The notes under the pieces were generated by a model. It did not search any database. It saw nothing but the letters and a program-made list of their open reading frames with translations, and was not told the DNA's origin. A stretch of DNA of 64,000 bases. Origin: Gordonia sp. SID5947. Its GTDB lineage: Bacteria; Actinomycetota; Actinomycetes; Mycobacteriales; Mycobacteriaceae. Every line of letters begins with the position of its first letter. Positions within the stretch are counted from its first letter, which is position 1. Below are positions 56,384 to 64,000 of the stretch, one piece after another. Where the stretch lies: contig NZ_WWHU01000001.1 of the NCBI RefSeq assembly GCF_009862785.1, forward strand, positions 1,736,001-1,800,000, read 5' to 3'. The translations under genes and the position numbers were made by a program.

Positions 56384-57583
56384 TCACTCCCGCAGGAAAC
56401 CCGCCTCCGACAGCGCGTGACGGACTTCGCGCTGGTGCTCAGGTCCGCGGGTCTCGACACTGACTGTCACCTGCACCTCGTCGAGATAGAGATCGTCGGC
56501 CACCCGGGAGTGGACCACGTCGACCACGCTGGCACCGCGGTCACGGAGCAATTCCAGGAGAGCGATCAGCCCGCCCGGGCGATCGGAGACCGTTGCGGTG
56601 ACGGTGAGGAATCGACCGGCCGCCGTGAGCCCGTGGGTCGTGACGTGGCTCAGCAACAACGGATCGATGTTGCCGCCGGAGACGACGACGCACACCTTGC
56701 CCGACAGCGCGAGCCCACCGGAAGCCACGGCGGCGACGGCGGCCGCCCCGGCCGGCTCGACGATCAGCTTGGCGCGTTCGAGCATCAGCAGGAGAGCCGT
56801 GCTCAACGACTCCTCACTCACCGTCACCACCGAGTCGACCAACTCGCTGATGTGAGCAAACGGGACCTCACCGGGCATCGCGACGGCGATTCCGTCGGCC
56901 ATGGTGTTCATCGACTCGGCCGCCACCGGGTGTCCTTCTGCGAGCGATCGCGGCCACGCGGCGGCCTGTGCCGCCTGCACCCCGATGACCGAGACCTCGG
57001 GGCGTCGTGGCTTCACCGCCGCGGCGATCCCGGCCAACAGGCCTCCCCCACCGAGCGGCACGACGATCGCATCGACGTCGGGGATCTGGGTCAGGATTTC
57101 CGATCCGACGGTCGCCTGTCCGGCGACGATGTCGGAGTGGTCGAACGGATGGACCAGCACGGCACCCGTCTCGTCGGCGAACCGCCGCGCCGCGACGAGC
57201 GCCTCATCGACCGTCGAGCCCTCGAGAACGACCTCGGCACCATAGGCTTTCGTCGCCGCGACCTTGGGTAGCGCCGCGCCACGCGGCATGTATACGCGGG
57301 CGGTGATGCCGAGTGTGCCTGCCGACCAGGCGACTCCCTGTGCATGGTTTCCCGCGCTGGCCGCGACCACCCCCCGAGCCCGTTCCTCCGCCGACAGTCG
57401 GGAGATGCGCAGGTAGGCCCCACGCGGTTTGAACGAGCCGGTGCGCTGCAGGTTCTCGCATTTCAGCCACACCTCGCAGCCGATTCGTTCCGACAGCACC
57501 CGTGAGGCGATGACCGGGGTACGACGCATGACGCCGGACAGCGCCTGCCCTGCGTCGTCGATCTCGGCGGAGGTGAGCAACAT
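56384..57583 (-). CDS. ilvA: Threonine ammonia-lyase (IlvA-type, one ACT domain)
   Basis: The 399-residue PLP enzyme deaminates threonine to 2-oxobutyrate for isoleucine synthesis. It has LKCENLQRTGSFKPRGAYL with the PLP lysine, SAGNHAQGVAWSA, VPLGGGGLLAGIA and a C-terminal ACT regulatory domain (about residues 325-399, RFLTVTATVSDRPGGLIALL). The short, single-ACT form resembles TdcB-type or actinobacterial IlvA. The ATG at 57583 follows GGAGG. It lies 32 bp downstream of metB on the same strand. Confidence 0.92.
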   Translation of the reverse strand: MLLTSAEIDDAGQALSGVMRRTPVIASRVLSERIGCEVWLKCENLQRTGSFKPRGAYLRISRLSAEERARGVVAASAGNHAQGVAWSAGTLGITARVYMPRGAALPKVAATKAYGAEVVLEGSTVDEALVAARRFADETGAVLVHPFDHSDIVAGQATVGSEILTQIPDVDAIVVPLGGGGLLAGIAAAVKPRRPEVSVIGVQAAQAAAWPRSLAEGHPVAAESMNTMADGIAVAMPGEVPFAHISELVDSVVTVSEESLSTALLLMLERAKLIVEPAGAAAVAAVASGGLALSGKVCVVVSGGNIDPLLLSHVTTHGLTAAGRFLTVTATVSDRPGGLIALLELLRDRGASVVDVVHSRVADDLYLDEVQVTVSVETRGPEHQREVRHALSEAGFLRE

Positions 57584-57615
57584 GGTCGCCAGTATCGGCC
57601 CTCGGCCGTCCGAAA

Positions 57616-58788
57616 TCAGCCCAACGCGTTCTCGAGATCGCCGAGGAGATCGGCGATGTCCTCGATACCGACCGACAGACGCACCAGATCGGCGGGCACC
57701 TCCAGCAGCGAGCCGGCGGTCGATGCGTGGGTCATGGCACCGGGATGCTCGATCAACGACTCGATGCCGCCGAGCGACTCGGCAAGTGTGAACACCTCGG
57801 TCCGTGCGCAGAACTCCTGCGCCGCAACCTGTCCGCCCTTGACCCGAACCGACACCATGCCGCCGAATCGCCGCATCTGCTTGGCCGCGACGTCGTGGCC
57901 GGGGTGCATGGGCAGACCCGGGTACAGGACCGAATCGATCTTGGGATGTGACGACAGGTAGTCGACGACCTTTTCGGCGTTGTCGCAGTGCCGGTCCATG
58001 CGCACGGCGAGCGTCTTGATGCCGCGCATGGTGAGGTAGGCGTCGAACGGGCCCGGCACCGCACCGGCACCGTTCTGCAAGAACGCCACCGCATCGTCGA
58101 GTTCTTCGCTGTTGGTGACCAGTGCGCCGCCGACCACGTCGGAGTGCCCGCCCAGATACTTGGTCGTCGAGTGCAGCACCACGTCGGCGCCGAGGGTGAT
58201 CGGCTGCTGCAGGTACGGCGAGGCGAAGGTGTTGTCCACCACGAGTTTTGCCCCGGCCTCGTGCGCGACTGCGGCGAGCGCCTCGATGTCGCCGACATTC
58301 AGGAGCGGATTGGTCGGGGTCTCGATCCAGACCAGCTTGGTGGCGGGCGTGATGGCGGCCCGCACCGCGTCGACGTCGGACACGGGTGCCGCCGAGTACG
58401 TGATCCCCCACTGCGAGAAGACCTTGTCGATGAGACGGAAGGTGCCCCCATAGGCGTCGTTCGGGATCACCATGTGGTCGCCGGGACGCAGGGTGGCGCG
58501 CAGCAGTGCGTCGGTCGCGGCCATACCGGATGCGAATCCCCGCCCGTACTCGCCGCGTTCCAGCGCGGCGATGTTGGCCTCGAGTACCCGCCGGGTCGGG
58601 TTACCGGTCCGTGCGTACTCGAATCCGTCGCGGAGGCCGCCCACGCCGTCCTGCGCGAACGTCGAGCTGGCATAGATCGGCACGTTCACGGCGCCGGTCC
58701 GTGGGTCCGGTTCGTATCCGGCATGGATGGCCTGGGTGGAAAATCCTTGCCAGCGGGTCGAATCCGCGGCACTACGCTTCTCGCTCAT
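57616..58788 (-). CDS. metB: Cystathionine gamma-synthase (MetB)
   Basis: This PLP trans-sulfuration enzyme condenses activated homoserine with cysteine to cystathionine. The 390-residue protein has FSTQAIHAGYEPDPRTGAVNVPIYASST (two pieces), YARTGNPTRRVLE, the PLP lysine in HSTTKYLGGHSDVVGG and the C-terminal RLSVGIEDIADLL. Lyase and synthase activities are hard to separate by sequence. It lies 11 bp downstream of cbs, giving a cysteine/methionine trans-sulfuration operon, as in M. tuberculosis Rv1079-Rv1077. Confidence 0.93.
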   Translation of the reverse strand: MSEKRSAADSTRWQGFSTQAIHAGYEPDPRTGAVNVPIYASSTFAQDGVGGLRDGFEYARTGNPTRRVLEANIAALERGEYGRGFASGMAATDALLRATLRPGDHMVIPNDAYGGTFRLIDKVFSQWGITYSAAPVSDVDAVRAAITPATKLVWIETPTNPLLNVGDIEALAAVAHEAGAKLVVDNTFASPYLQQPITLGADVVLHSTTKYLGGHSDVVGGALVTNSEELDDAVAFLQNGAGAVPGPFDAYLTMRGIKTLAVRMDRHCDNAEKVVDYLSSHPKIDSVLYPGLPMHPGHDVAAKQMRRFGGMVSVRVKGGQVAAQEFCARTEVFTLAESLGGIESLIEHPGAMTHASTAGSLLEVPADLVRLSVGIEDIADLLGDLENALG

Positions 58789-58799
58789 GACTCGACTTC

Positions 58800-60194
58800 C
58801 TATCCGACGATGGGGTTGCTGCTGACAAAGGCCAGCAGATCGTGGCGGGTGATGACGCCGATCGGCTTGCCGTCCTCCACCACCATGAGGGCATCCGACT
58901 CCGACAGCACCTTGGTCGCCGCGGAGACCGGCTCGCCGGACCCGATGAGCGGGAACGGATCACCCATGTGCGCCGAGACCGGGTCGGCCAGACTCGCGCG
59001 GCCCTCGAACACCGCCCCCAACAGGTCCCGCTCGGTGACCGCGCCGGCGACCTCACCGGCCATCACCGGCGGCTCGGCCCCCACCACCGGCATCTGGGAG
59101 ACGCCGTACTCACGGAGGATCTCGATGGCGTCGCGCAGAGTCTCCGACGGGTGGGTGTGCACCAGGTCGGGCAACGCTCCGGCCTTTCCGCGCAACACGT
59201 CACCGACGAGCGGTTCGGTCGTCTTGCCGTCGAGCGGGGACCGGAGGAAGCCGTAGCTGCTCATCCACTTGTCGTTGAAGATCTTGCCCAGATAGCCGCG
59301 GCCGCCGTCGGGCAACAACACGACGACCACCGCATCCGGCCCCTCACGTTCGGCGACCTGCAATGCGGCCACCACGGCCATGCCGCACGAACCGCCCACC
59401 AGGAGGCCCTCTTCACGCGCGAGCCTGCGGGTCATGTCGAACGAATCGGCATCGGACACCGCGATGATCTCGTCCGGGATCGACGGGTCGTATGCCGTCG
59501 GCCAGAAATCCTCGCCGACACCCTCGACCAGGTAGGGACGACCGGTGCCACCCGAGTAGACCGAGCCCTCCGGGTCGACGCCGACCACCTTCACGGCCCC
59601 GTCGGAGACCTCCTTGAGGTAGCGACCCGTTCCCGTGATCGTGCCGCCGGTGCCGACGCCGGCCACGAAGTGGGTGACGGTGCCGTCGGTGTCGGCCCAG
59701 ATCTCCGGACCGGTGGTCTCGTAATGGCTCTGCGGGCCGGCCGGATTGGAGTACTGATCGGGCTTCCAGGCGCCCTCGATCTCGCGCACGAGCCGGTCGG
59801 ACACGCTGTAGTAACTGTCCGGATGGTCCGGCGGCACCGCGGTCGGGCACACCACCACCTCGGCACCGTAGGCACGCAGCACGTTGCGCTTGTCCTCCCC
59901 GACCTTGTCGGGGCACACGAAGACGCATTTGTATCCGCGCTGCTGGGCCACCAGCGCCAGTCCGACGCCGGTGTTGCCCGATGTCGGCTCGACGATGGTG
60001 CCGCCCGGCGGCAACGCACCCGACTTCTCGGCGGCCTCCACCATCCGGACGGCGATCCGGTCCTTGCTGCTGCCACCGGGGTTGAGGTACTCGAGCTTGG
60101 CGGCGACCAGGCCCGAACCGGGGTTGGTCACCGAGTTGAGCTTGACCAACGGGGTGTTGCCCACCAGGTCCACGACATGATCAGCGATACGCAT
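58800..60194 (-). CDS. cbs: Cystathionine beta-synthase
   Basis: The enzyme condenses serine and homocysteine to cystathionine. The 464-residue protein has the PLP lysine in LEYLNPGGSSKDRIA, SGNTGVGLALVAQQRGYKC, the phosphate-binding GVGTGGTITGTGRYLKE and a C-terminal CBS-domain pair (about residues 330-460, ALPDLVHTHPSETLRDAIEIL and GKPIGVITRHDLLAFV). The CBS pair suggests regulation by an adenosyl ligand. It is first in the cbs-metB-ilvA run and divergent from the SGNH hydrolase gene. Confidence 0.95.
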   Translation of the reverse strand: MRIADHVVDLVGNTPLVKLNSVTNPGSGLVAAKLEYLNPGGSSKDRIAVRMVEAAEKSGALPPGGTIVEPTSGNTGVGLALVAQQRGYKCVFVCPDKVGEDKRNVLRAYGAEVVVCPTAVPPDHPDSYYSVSDRLVREIEGAWKPDQYSNPAGPQSHYETTGPEIWADTDGTVTHFVAGVGTGGTITGTGRYLKEVSDGAVKVVGVDPEGSVYSGGTGRPYLVEGVGEDFWPTAYDPSIPDEIIAVSDADSFDMTRRLAREEGLLVGGSCGMAVVAALQVAEREGPDAVVVVLLPDGGRGYLGKIFNDKWMSSYGFLRSPLDGKTTEPLVGDVLRGKAGALPDLVHTHPSETLRDAIEILREYGVSQMPVVGAEPPVMAGEVAGAVTERDLLGAVFEGRASLADPVSAHMGDPFPLIGSGEPVSAATKVLSESDALMVVEDGKPIGVITRHDLLAFVSSNPIVG

Positions 60195-60281
60195 ACGACC
60201 ATGGTCCCAGAGGTGCGGAATCGGATCGAACCCGGAGTGAAACTACGACTAAGCTGGCAGCCGTGTCCGAATGTGAGTCAC

Positions 60282-61244
60282 ATGGATTCGAGTGGCCGGG
60301 TCGCCGTGGACAACAACCGACTGCTGCGTGACGTCGGCGCGACGGTCGCGGCCACCGCGGCAAGCGCAGGCGCATCGTGGGCGGCATACAACTACCTGAA
60401 CGGCCAGGCCACCGAGGCGCGCACGGTGATCCCACATCGCACCGACGACGCGCCCAACGGCGACGGCATCTATCTGCCCGACGGCACCGGACCGCACCGC
60501 GCCGCCCGGGGCACCGCGGTGGACGTCTACCTCGTCGTGTTCGGCGATTCGACCGCTGCCGGCCTCGGCGCCGAGACCGCGGACCAGACGCCCGGGGTGC
60601 TGCTCGCCCGGCGGGTGGCGGCGGAGACGGGCAAGACCGTGCGATACGCGAACAAGGCCATCGTCGGTGCCACATCAAAGGGCCTCGGGGCACAGGTCGA
60701 CGCGATGCTGATCACGCGCGAGCGGCCCGACGTCGCGGTGATCCTGATCGGTGCCAACGACGTCACCGCCACCAATGGCATCCGGTCGTCGGCCAGACGC
60801 CTCGGCGAGGCCGTTGCGTTGCTGAAGGAGAACGGCGCCGCGGTGGTGGTGGGCACCTGCCCCGACTTCGGCGTCATCACCGCCATCCCACAACCACTCC
60901 GTTCCGTGTTGCGCCGCTGGGGTCTGCAACTCGCGTCGGCGCAACGCGGTGCGGTGCGTGCGGCCGGTGGGCGGCCCGTGCCGATGGCCGATCTGCTGGC
61001 CAAAGAATTCCTCGCCAAGCCGGAGCACATGTTCTCGCCGGACCAATACCATCCGTCGGCCGCCGGGTACGCCCTCGCCGCCGACATCCTGATCCCGGAG
61101 GTTCTCGAGTCGATCGGCGAGTGGGGACCTGCACCATTGCCCCAGCCACCCGAGGTCTCAGAGGCTGTCGAGCAGAATCGGCTGGTCAGCAAGGTTCGCC
61201 GGCTGGTGGGACGGCAGACGAACCAAGCAACTGCTAGGGGGTAA
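60282..61244 (+). CDS. SGNH/GDSL-family hydrolase (Rv1075c-like)
   Basis: The 320-residue protein has a hydrophobic N-terminal segment (VGATVAATAASAGASWAAYNYL), probably a signal or anchor. The GDSL-type core has VVFGDSTAAGLGAETADQTPG, ILIGANDVTA (block III Asn) and FSPDQYHPSAAGYALAAD (catalytic Asp-x2-His). It is a cell-wall- or membrane-linked esterase/lipase by analogy with Rv1075c. A GTG at 60273 is an alternative start. It lies 10 bp before the thiolase gene. Confidence 0.85.
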   Translation: MDSSGRVAVDNNRLLRDVGATVAATAASAGASWAAYNYLNGQATEARTVIPHRTDDAPNGDGIYLPDGTGPHRAARGTAVDVYLVVFGDSTAAGLGAETADQTPGVLLARRVAAETGKTVRYANKAIVGATSKGLGAQVDAMLITRERPDVAVILIGANDVTATNGIRSSARRLGEAVALLKENGAAVVVGTCPDFGVITAIPQPLRSVLRRWGLQLASAQRGAVRAAGGRPVPMADLLAKEFLAKPEHMFSPDQYHPSAAGYALAADILIPEVLESIGEWGPAPLPQPPEVSEAVEQNRLVSKVRRLVGRQTNQATARG

Positions 61245-61254
61245 TCTGGGCGGC

Positions 61255-62478
61255 ATGCCTGAAGCAGTGATCGTCGCCCATGCCCGTTCCCCCATCGGCC
61301 GCGCCGGCAAGGGATCCCTCAAGGACGTCCGGCCGGACGAACTCTCCCGCCAGATGGTCGCCGCCGCCCTCGCGAAGGTGCCCGAACTCGATGTCGCCGA
61401 CATCGAGGACATCCACTGGGGCATCGGCCAGCCCGGTGGTCAGGGTGGTTACAACATCGCCCGCGTCATCGCCGTCGAACTCGGCCTCGACCATGTGCCC
61501 GGCGTCTCCGTGAACCGTTACTGCTCGTCGTCTCTGCAGACCACCCGCATGGCGCTGCACGCAATCAAGGCAGGCGAAGCCGACGTGATCATCTCCGGCG
61601 GCGTCGAGAGCGTGTCCAGCTTCGGCATCTCCGGTGGCGCAGACGGCGCCCCGGATTCGAAGAACCCGGTCTTCGACGAGGCCATGGCCCGCACTGCGAA
61701 GTCCGCAGAGGGTGGCGCGCCGGCATGGCACGATCCCCGCACGGACGGTCTGATCCCCGATGTCTACATCGCGATGGGCCAGACCGCGGAGAACGTCGCA
61801 AGCTTCACCGGGATCTCCCGCGAAGATCAGGACCGCTGGGGTGTGCTCAGCCAGAACCGCGCCGAGGAAGCGATCAAGTCGGGCTTCTTCGAGCGTGAGA
61901 TCGACCCGGTGACCCTGCCCGACGGCACCACGGTGACCACCGACGACGGCCCCCGTGCGGGAACCACCTATGAAAAGGTGTCCCAGCTCAAGCCGGTCTT
62001 CCGGCCCGACGGCACCATCACCGCCGGCAACGCCTGCCCGCTCAACGACGGCGCCGCAGCCCTGGTGATCATGAGCGACACCAAGGCCAAGGAGTTGGGC
62101 CTGACGCCGCTCGCGCGCGTCGTCGCGACCGCGGCGACCGGACTGTCGCCAGAGATCATGGGCCTCGGCCCGATCGAGGCGATCCGCAAGGTGCTCAGGA
62201 TCGCCGGCAAGTCGATCTCCGACATCGACCTCGTCGAGATCAATGAAGCGTTCGCGGTGCAGGTGCTCGGTTCGGCGGCCGAACTCGGCATCGACCACGA
62301 CAAGCTGAACATCTCCGGCGGTGCGATCGCACTCGGTCACCCATTCGGCATGACCGGTGCACGCATCACCACCACGCTGCTCAACAATCTGCAGACCCAG
62401 GACAAGACCTTCGGCATCGAGTCGATGTGTGTGGGTGGCGGCCAGGGCATGGCGATGGTGCTCGAGCGCCTCAGCTGA
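61255..62478 (+). CDS. fadA3: Acetyl-CoA C-acyltransferase (thiolase), FadA3-like
   Basis: The 407-residue thiolase has the nucleophilic Cys in VNRYCSSSLQTT, the catalytic His in GGAIALGHPFGMTGAR and the second Cys in ESMCVGGGQGMAM, plus NEAFAVQVL. It takes part in fatty-acid beta-oxidation or condensation. Position matches Rv1074c fadA3 beside the SGNH gene. The ATG has GGGGG upstream. Confidence 0.95.
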   Translation: MPEAVIVAHARSPIGRAGKGSLKDVRPDELSRQMVAAALAKVPELDVADIEDIHWGIGQPGGQGGYNIARVIAVELGLDHVPGVSVNRYCSSSLQTTRMALHAIKAGEADVIISGGVESVSSFGISGGADGAPDSKNPVFDEAMARTAKSAEGGAPAWHDPRTDGLIPDVYIAMGQTAENVASFTGISREDQDRWGVLSQNRAEEAIKSGFFEREIDPVTLPDGTTVTTDDGPRAGTTYEKVSQLKPVFRPDGTITAGNACPLNDGAAALVIMSDTKAKELGLTPLARVVATAATGLSPEIMGLGPIEAIRKVLRIAGKSISDIDLVEINEAFAVQVLGSAAELGIDHDKLNISGGAIALGHPFGMTGARITTTLLNNLQTQDKTFGIESMCVGGGQGMAMVLERLS

Positions 62479-62496
62479 TCACAGCTCGACCGAAGA

Positions 62497-62532
62497 GCCG
62501 GGGCCGTCGGATTCTCATCCGACGGCCCCGGC
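62497..62532. terminator. Bidirectional terminator between fadA3 and MFS gene
   Basis: GCCGGGGCCGTCGGA (62497-62511) pairs perfectly with its complement at 62518-62532 around a TTCTCA loop, followed by CTCTTT. It serves both converging genes. Confidence 0.85.
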
Positions 62533-62542
62533 CTCTTTGATG

Positions 62543-64000
62543 TCAGACCCTCTCGGGCAGCGCGGCATCGGTGTCGAGGGCTCCCTCGGGTGTGTCGTCG
62601 GCGGGCTCCGCCGACGCAGGTGGCCTCCGCAAGAACAGCACGATGACGATCAACGCGATGCTCAGACACCCGGCGACGGTGAACACTCGCTGGACACCGT
62701 GGCTGATCGCCTCTGCCTCCGCAACGCCCACGGCCCGATCGTTCGACGCGACCACCGTCATCACGGTGATGAACAACGCCGTACCGGCAGCGCCGGCAAC
62801 CTGCTGGAAGGTCCCGAGAACCGCGGAACCGTGCGCGTACAGCCGCGGCTCGACGGACCCGAGCGCGAGCGTCATCAGTGGCGTGAAGGTCGCGGCCAGG
62901 CCCAGGCACAGCAGTGCGTTGGCACCCAACAGCCACCAGGGCGACGTCGACGGGCTGACGAATACCAGCATCCAGACGGCGGAGCTGACGATCATCGCGC
63001 CGGGAACCGCCAGGATGCGGGGCCCGTGCGTGTCGTAGATCCGTCCGACGACCGGTCCGGCGAGCCCCATGATCAGTCCACCCGGAAGCGTCAGCAGACC
63101 GGTGGTGAGCGGATCGAGGCCGAGGACGGTCTGAGCGAAGTACGGCACCACGATGAACGTACCGAGCATGGTCCCCATCGCGACGACCATTGCGCCCATC
63201 GCCAGCGAGAACTGTCCGGATTTGAACACCCTCAGGTCGAGCAGGGCGCGGTCGCGTCCCTGCAACGCGAGCTGCCTACCGATGAACGCGGCGAGTGCGA
63301 GCGCACCGATCGTGAACGGGACCCACAGTGGCACCGACGAACCCGCCTCGGCCGACTCACCGATCCCGGCGAGCCCGTAGACCAGTCCGCCGAAACCGAG
63401 AACCGCCAGCGGGATCGACAGGTAGTCGATGGGGGTCTTGATCCGTTCCCCGACGGGACGCACCAGCACACCACCGACGATCAGCGCCACCAGTGCGATC
63501 GGACCGACGAAACCGAAGATCCAGCGCCATCCGAAATGGTCGAGGATGAAGCCGGACACGGTCGGCCCGAGCGCCGGCGCGACCGCGATGACCACCGAGA
63601 TGTTGCCCATCATGACCCCGCGTCGTGCCTCGGGGACGACGGTCATCACCGTGGTCATCAGCAGCGGGAGCATGATCGCGGTGCCGAGCGCCTGGATCAC
63701 CCGCGCGATCAGCAGCACCTCGAAACCCGGTGCCGCGAACGCGATGAAGGTGCCGAGGGTGAACGCCGACATCGCGGCGATGAACAACACCCGCGCACCG
63801 GCACGCTGGATCAAGAAGCCGGTGAGTGGGATGACCACGGCCATCGTCAGCAGGAAGGCAGTGGTGAGCCACTGCCCCACACTCGGTTCGACGCCGAGAT
63901 CCTCCTGGAGGACGGGAATGGCGATGCTCATGACGGTCTCGTTGAGGATGACCACGAACGAGGCGACCAGCAGTACGCCGATCAGGAGCAGATTCTGGCG
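62543..64000 (-). CDS. MFS multidrug exporter, DHA2/EmrB family, 3' part
   Basis: The 485 visible residues form a major-facilitator transporter cut at the right edge, where the frame stays open with RQNLLLIGVLLVASFVVILNETVM. It has about 13 hydrophobic segments in view. The family motif D1 region is VVILNETVMSIAIPVLQEDLG, and GFILDHFGWRWIFGFVGP is the helix-5 antiporter-like motif. EmrB/QacA relatives export drugs or dyes. The C-terminal tail is acidic. No regulator lies in the window. Confidence 0.9.
   Translation of the reverse strand, partial: RQNLLLIGVLLVASFVVILNETVMSIAIPVLQEDLGVEPSVGQWLTTAFLLTMAVVIPLTGFLIQRAGARVLFIAAMSAFTLGTFIAFAAPGFEVLLIARVIQALGTAIMLPLLMTTVMTVVPEARRGVMMGNISVVIAVAPALGPTVSGFILDHFGWRWIFGFVGPIALVALIVGGVLVRPVGERIKTPIDYLSIPLAVLGFGGLVYGLAGIGESAEAGSSVPLWVPFTIGALALAAFIGRQLALQGRDRALLDLRVFKSGQFSLAMGAMVVAMGTMLGTFIVVPYFAQTVLGLDPLTTGLLTLPGGLIMGLAGPVVGRIYDTHGPRILAVPGAMIVSSAVWMLVFVSPSTSPWWLLGANALLCLGLAATFTPLMTLALGSVEPRLYAHGSAVLGTFQQVAGAAGTALFITVMTVVASNDRAVGVAEAEAISHGVQRVFTVAGCLSIALIVIVLFLRRPPASAEPADDTPEGALDTDAALPERV

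Noticed and set aside
58842..60281. Long plus-strand frame opposite cbs
   Set aside because: It is antisense to CBS with no recognised domain; only the part from 60282 codes for the SGNH hydrolase.

Overview
The window is high-GC, densely coded actinobacterial DNA. Its gene order matches the mycolic-acid bacteria and looks most like Gordonia or a close relative (Mycobacteriales). Diagnostic genes are a type VII secretion (ESX-4-like) cluster, mycothiol S-conjugate amidase (mca), a short-chain Z-isoprenyl diphosphate synthase, a DesA2-type desaturase homologue and a phoH2 homologue. From memory of the M. tuberculosis gene order, ispH, the lipid-droplet-type protein, xseA/xseB, glpX, fum, phoH2, desA2, glyA, coaA, the Z-prenyl synthase, hemolysin III, the DUF255 protein, mca, the DUF4307 protein, greA, the Pro-rich membrane protein, metB, cbs, the SGNH hydrolase and fadA3 follow the Rv1110-to-Rv1074c order. 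This backbone is interrupted by lineage-specific insertions.

Region by region. 1-3.8 kb: eccC (partial), eccD and mycP in the divergent ESX-4 arrangement. 3.9-21 kb: the housekeeping backbone, with an amino-acid ABC importer, a PIG-L deacetylase and an L,D-transpeptidase inserted. 21-24 kb: two redox/unknown genes and a MocR-type regulator. 24.6-39.3 kb: hemolysin III, then an accessory block. It holds a PhoD-type phosphatase, a second clpP pair with a PopR/ClgR-like regulator, a B12-type ABC importer behind a cobalamin riboswitch, a PepSY membrane protein, DAHP synthase behind an attenuator with a Tyr-Trp-Phe leader peptide, an AsnC regulator divergent from a dimethylargininase/ornithine aminotransferase ORF, and TspO. 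39.4-44.6 kb: DUF255 protein, mca, DUF4307, YhhQ and greA. 44.6-57.6 kb: a second accessory block with possible gene remnants, a nitronate monooxygenase with a KstR-like operator, PAP2 and GT87-like membrane proteins, a DrrAB-type exporter next to a SARP/STAND regulator, and ilvA. 57.6-64 kb: metB, cbs, SGNH hydrolase, fadA3 and a partial MFS transporter.

Three genes (amino-acid ABC substrate-binding/permease fusion, MocR regulator, PhoD phosphatase) are each broken by what looks like one missing C in a run where CCCCC is expected and CCCC is present. This shared signature points to systematic homopolymer errors in the assembly rather than three independent pseudogenes.

The best candidates for new or under-described biology are: the aroR-like leader peptide and attenuator of DAHP synthase; the PopR-type operators (TTCTGC-N5-GCAGAA) at both the clpP pair and its regulator gene; the 25-residue hydrophobic peptide gene ending in a 17-bp-stem hairpin; the hairpin-rich phoH2 leader with a ribosome-binding site inside a palindrome; and the head-to-head array of about 20-bp repeats between the SRPBCC gene and ilvA.
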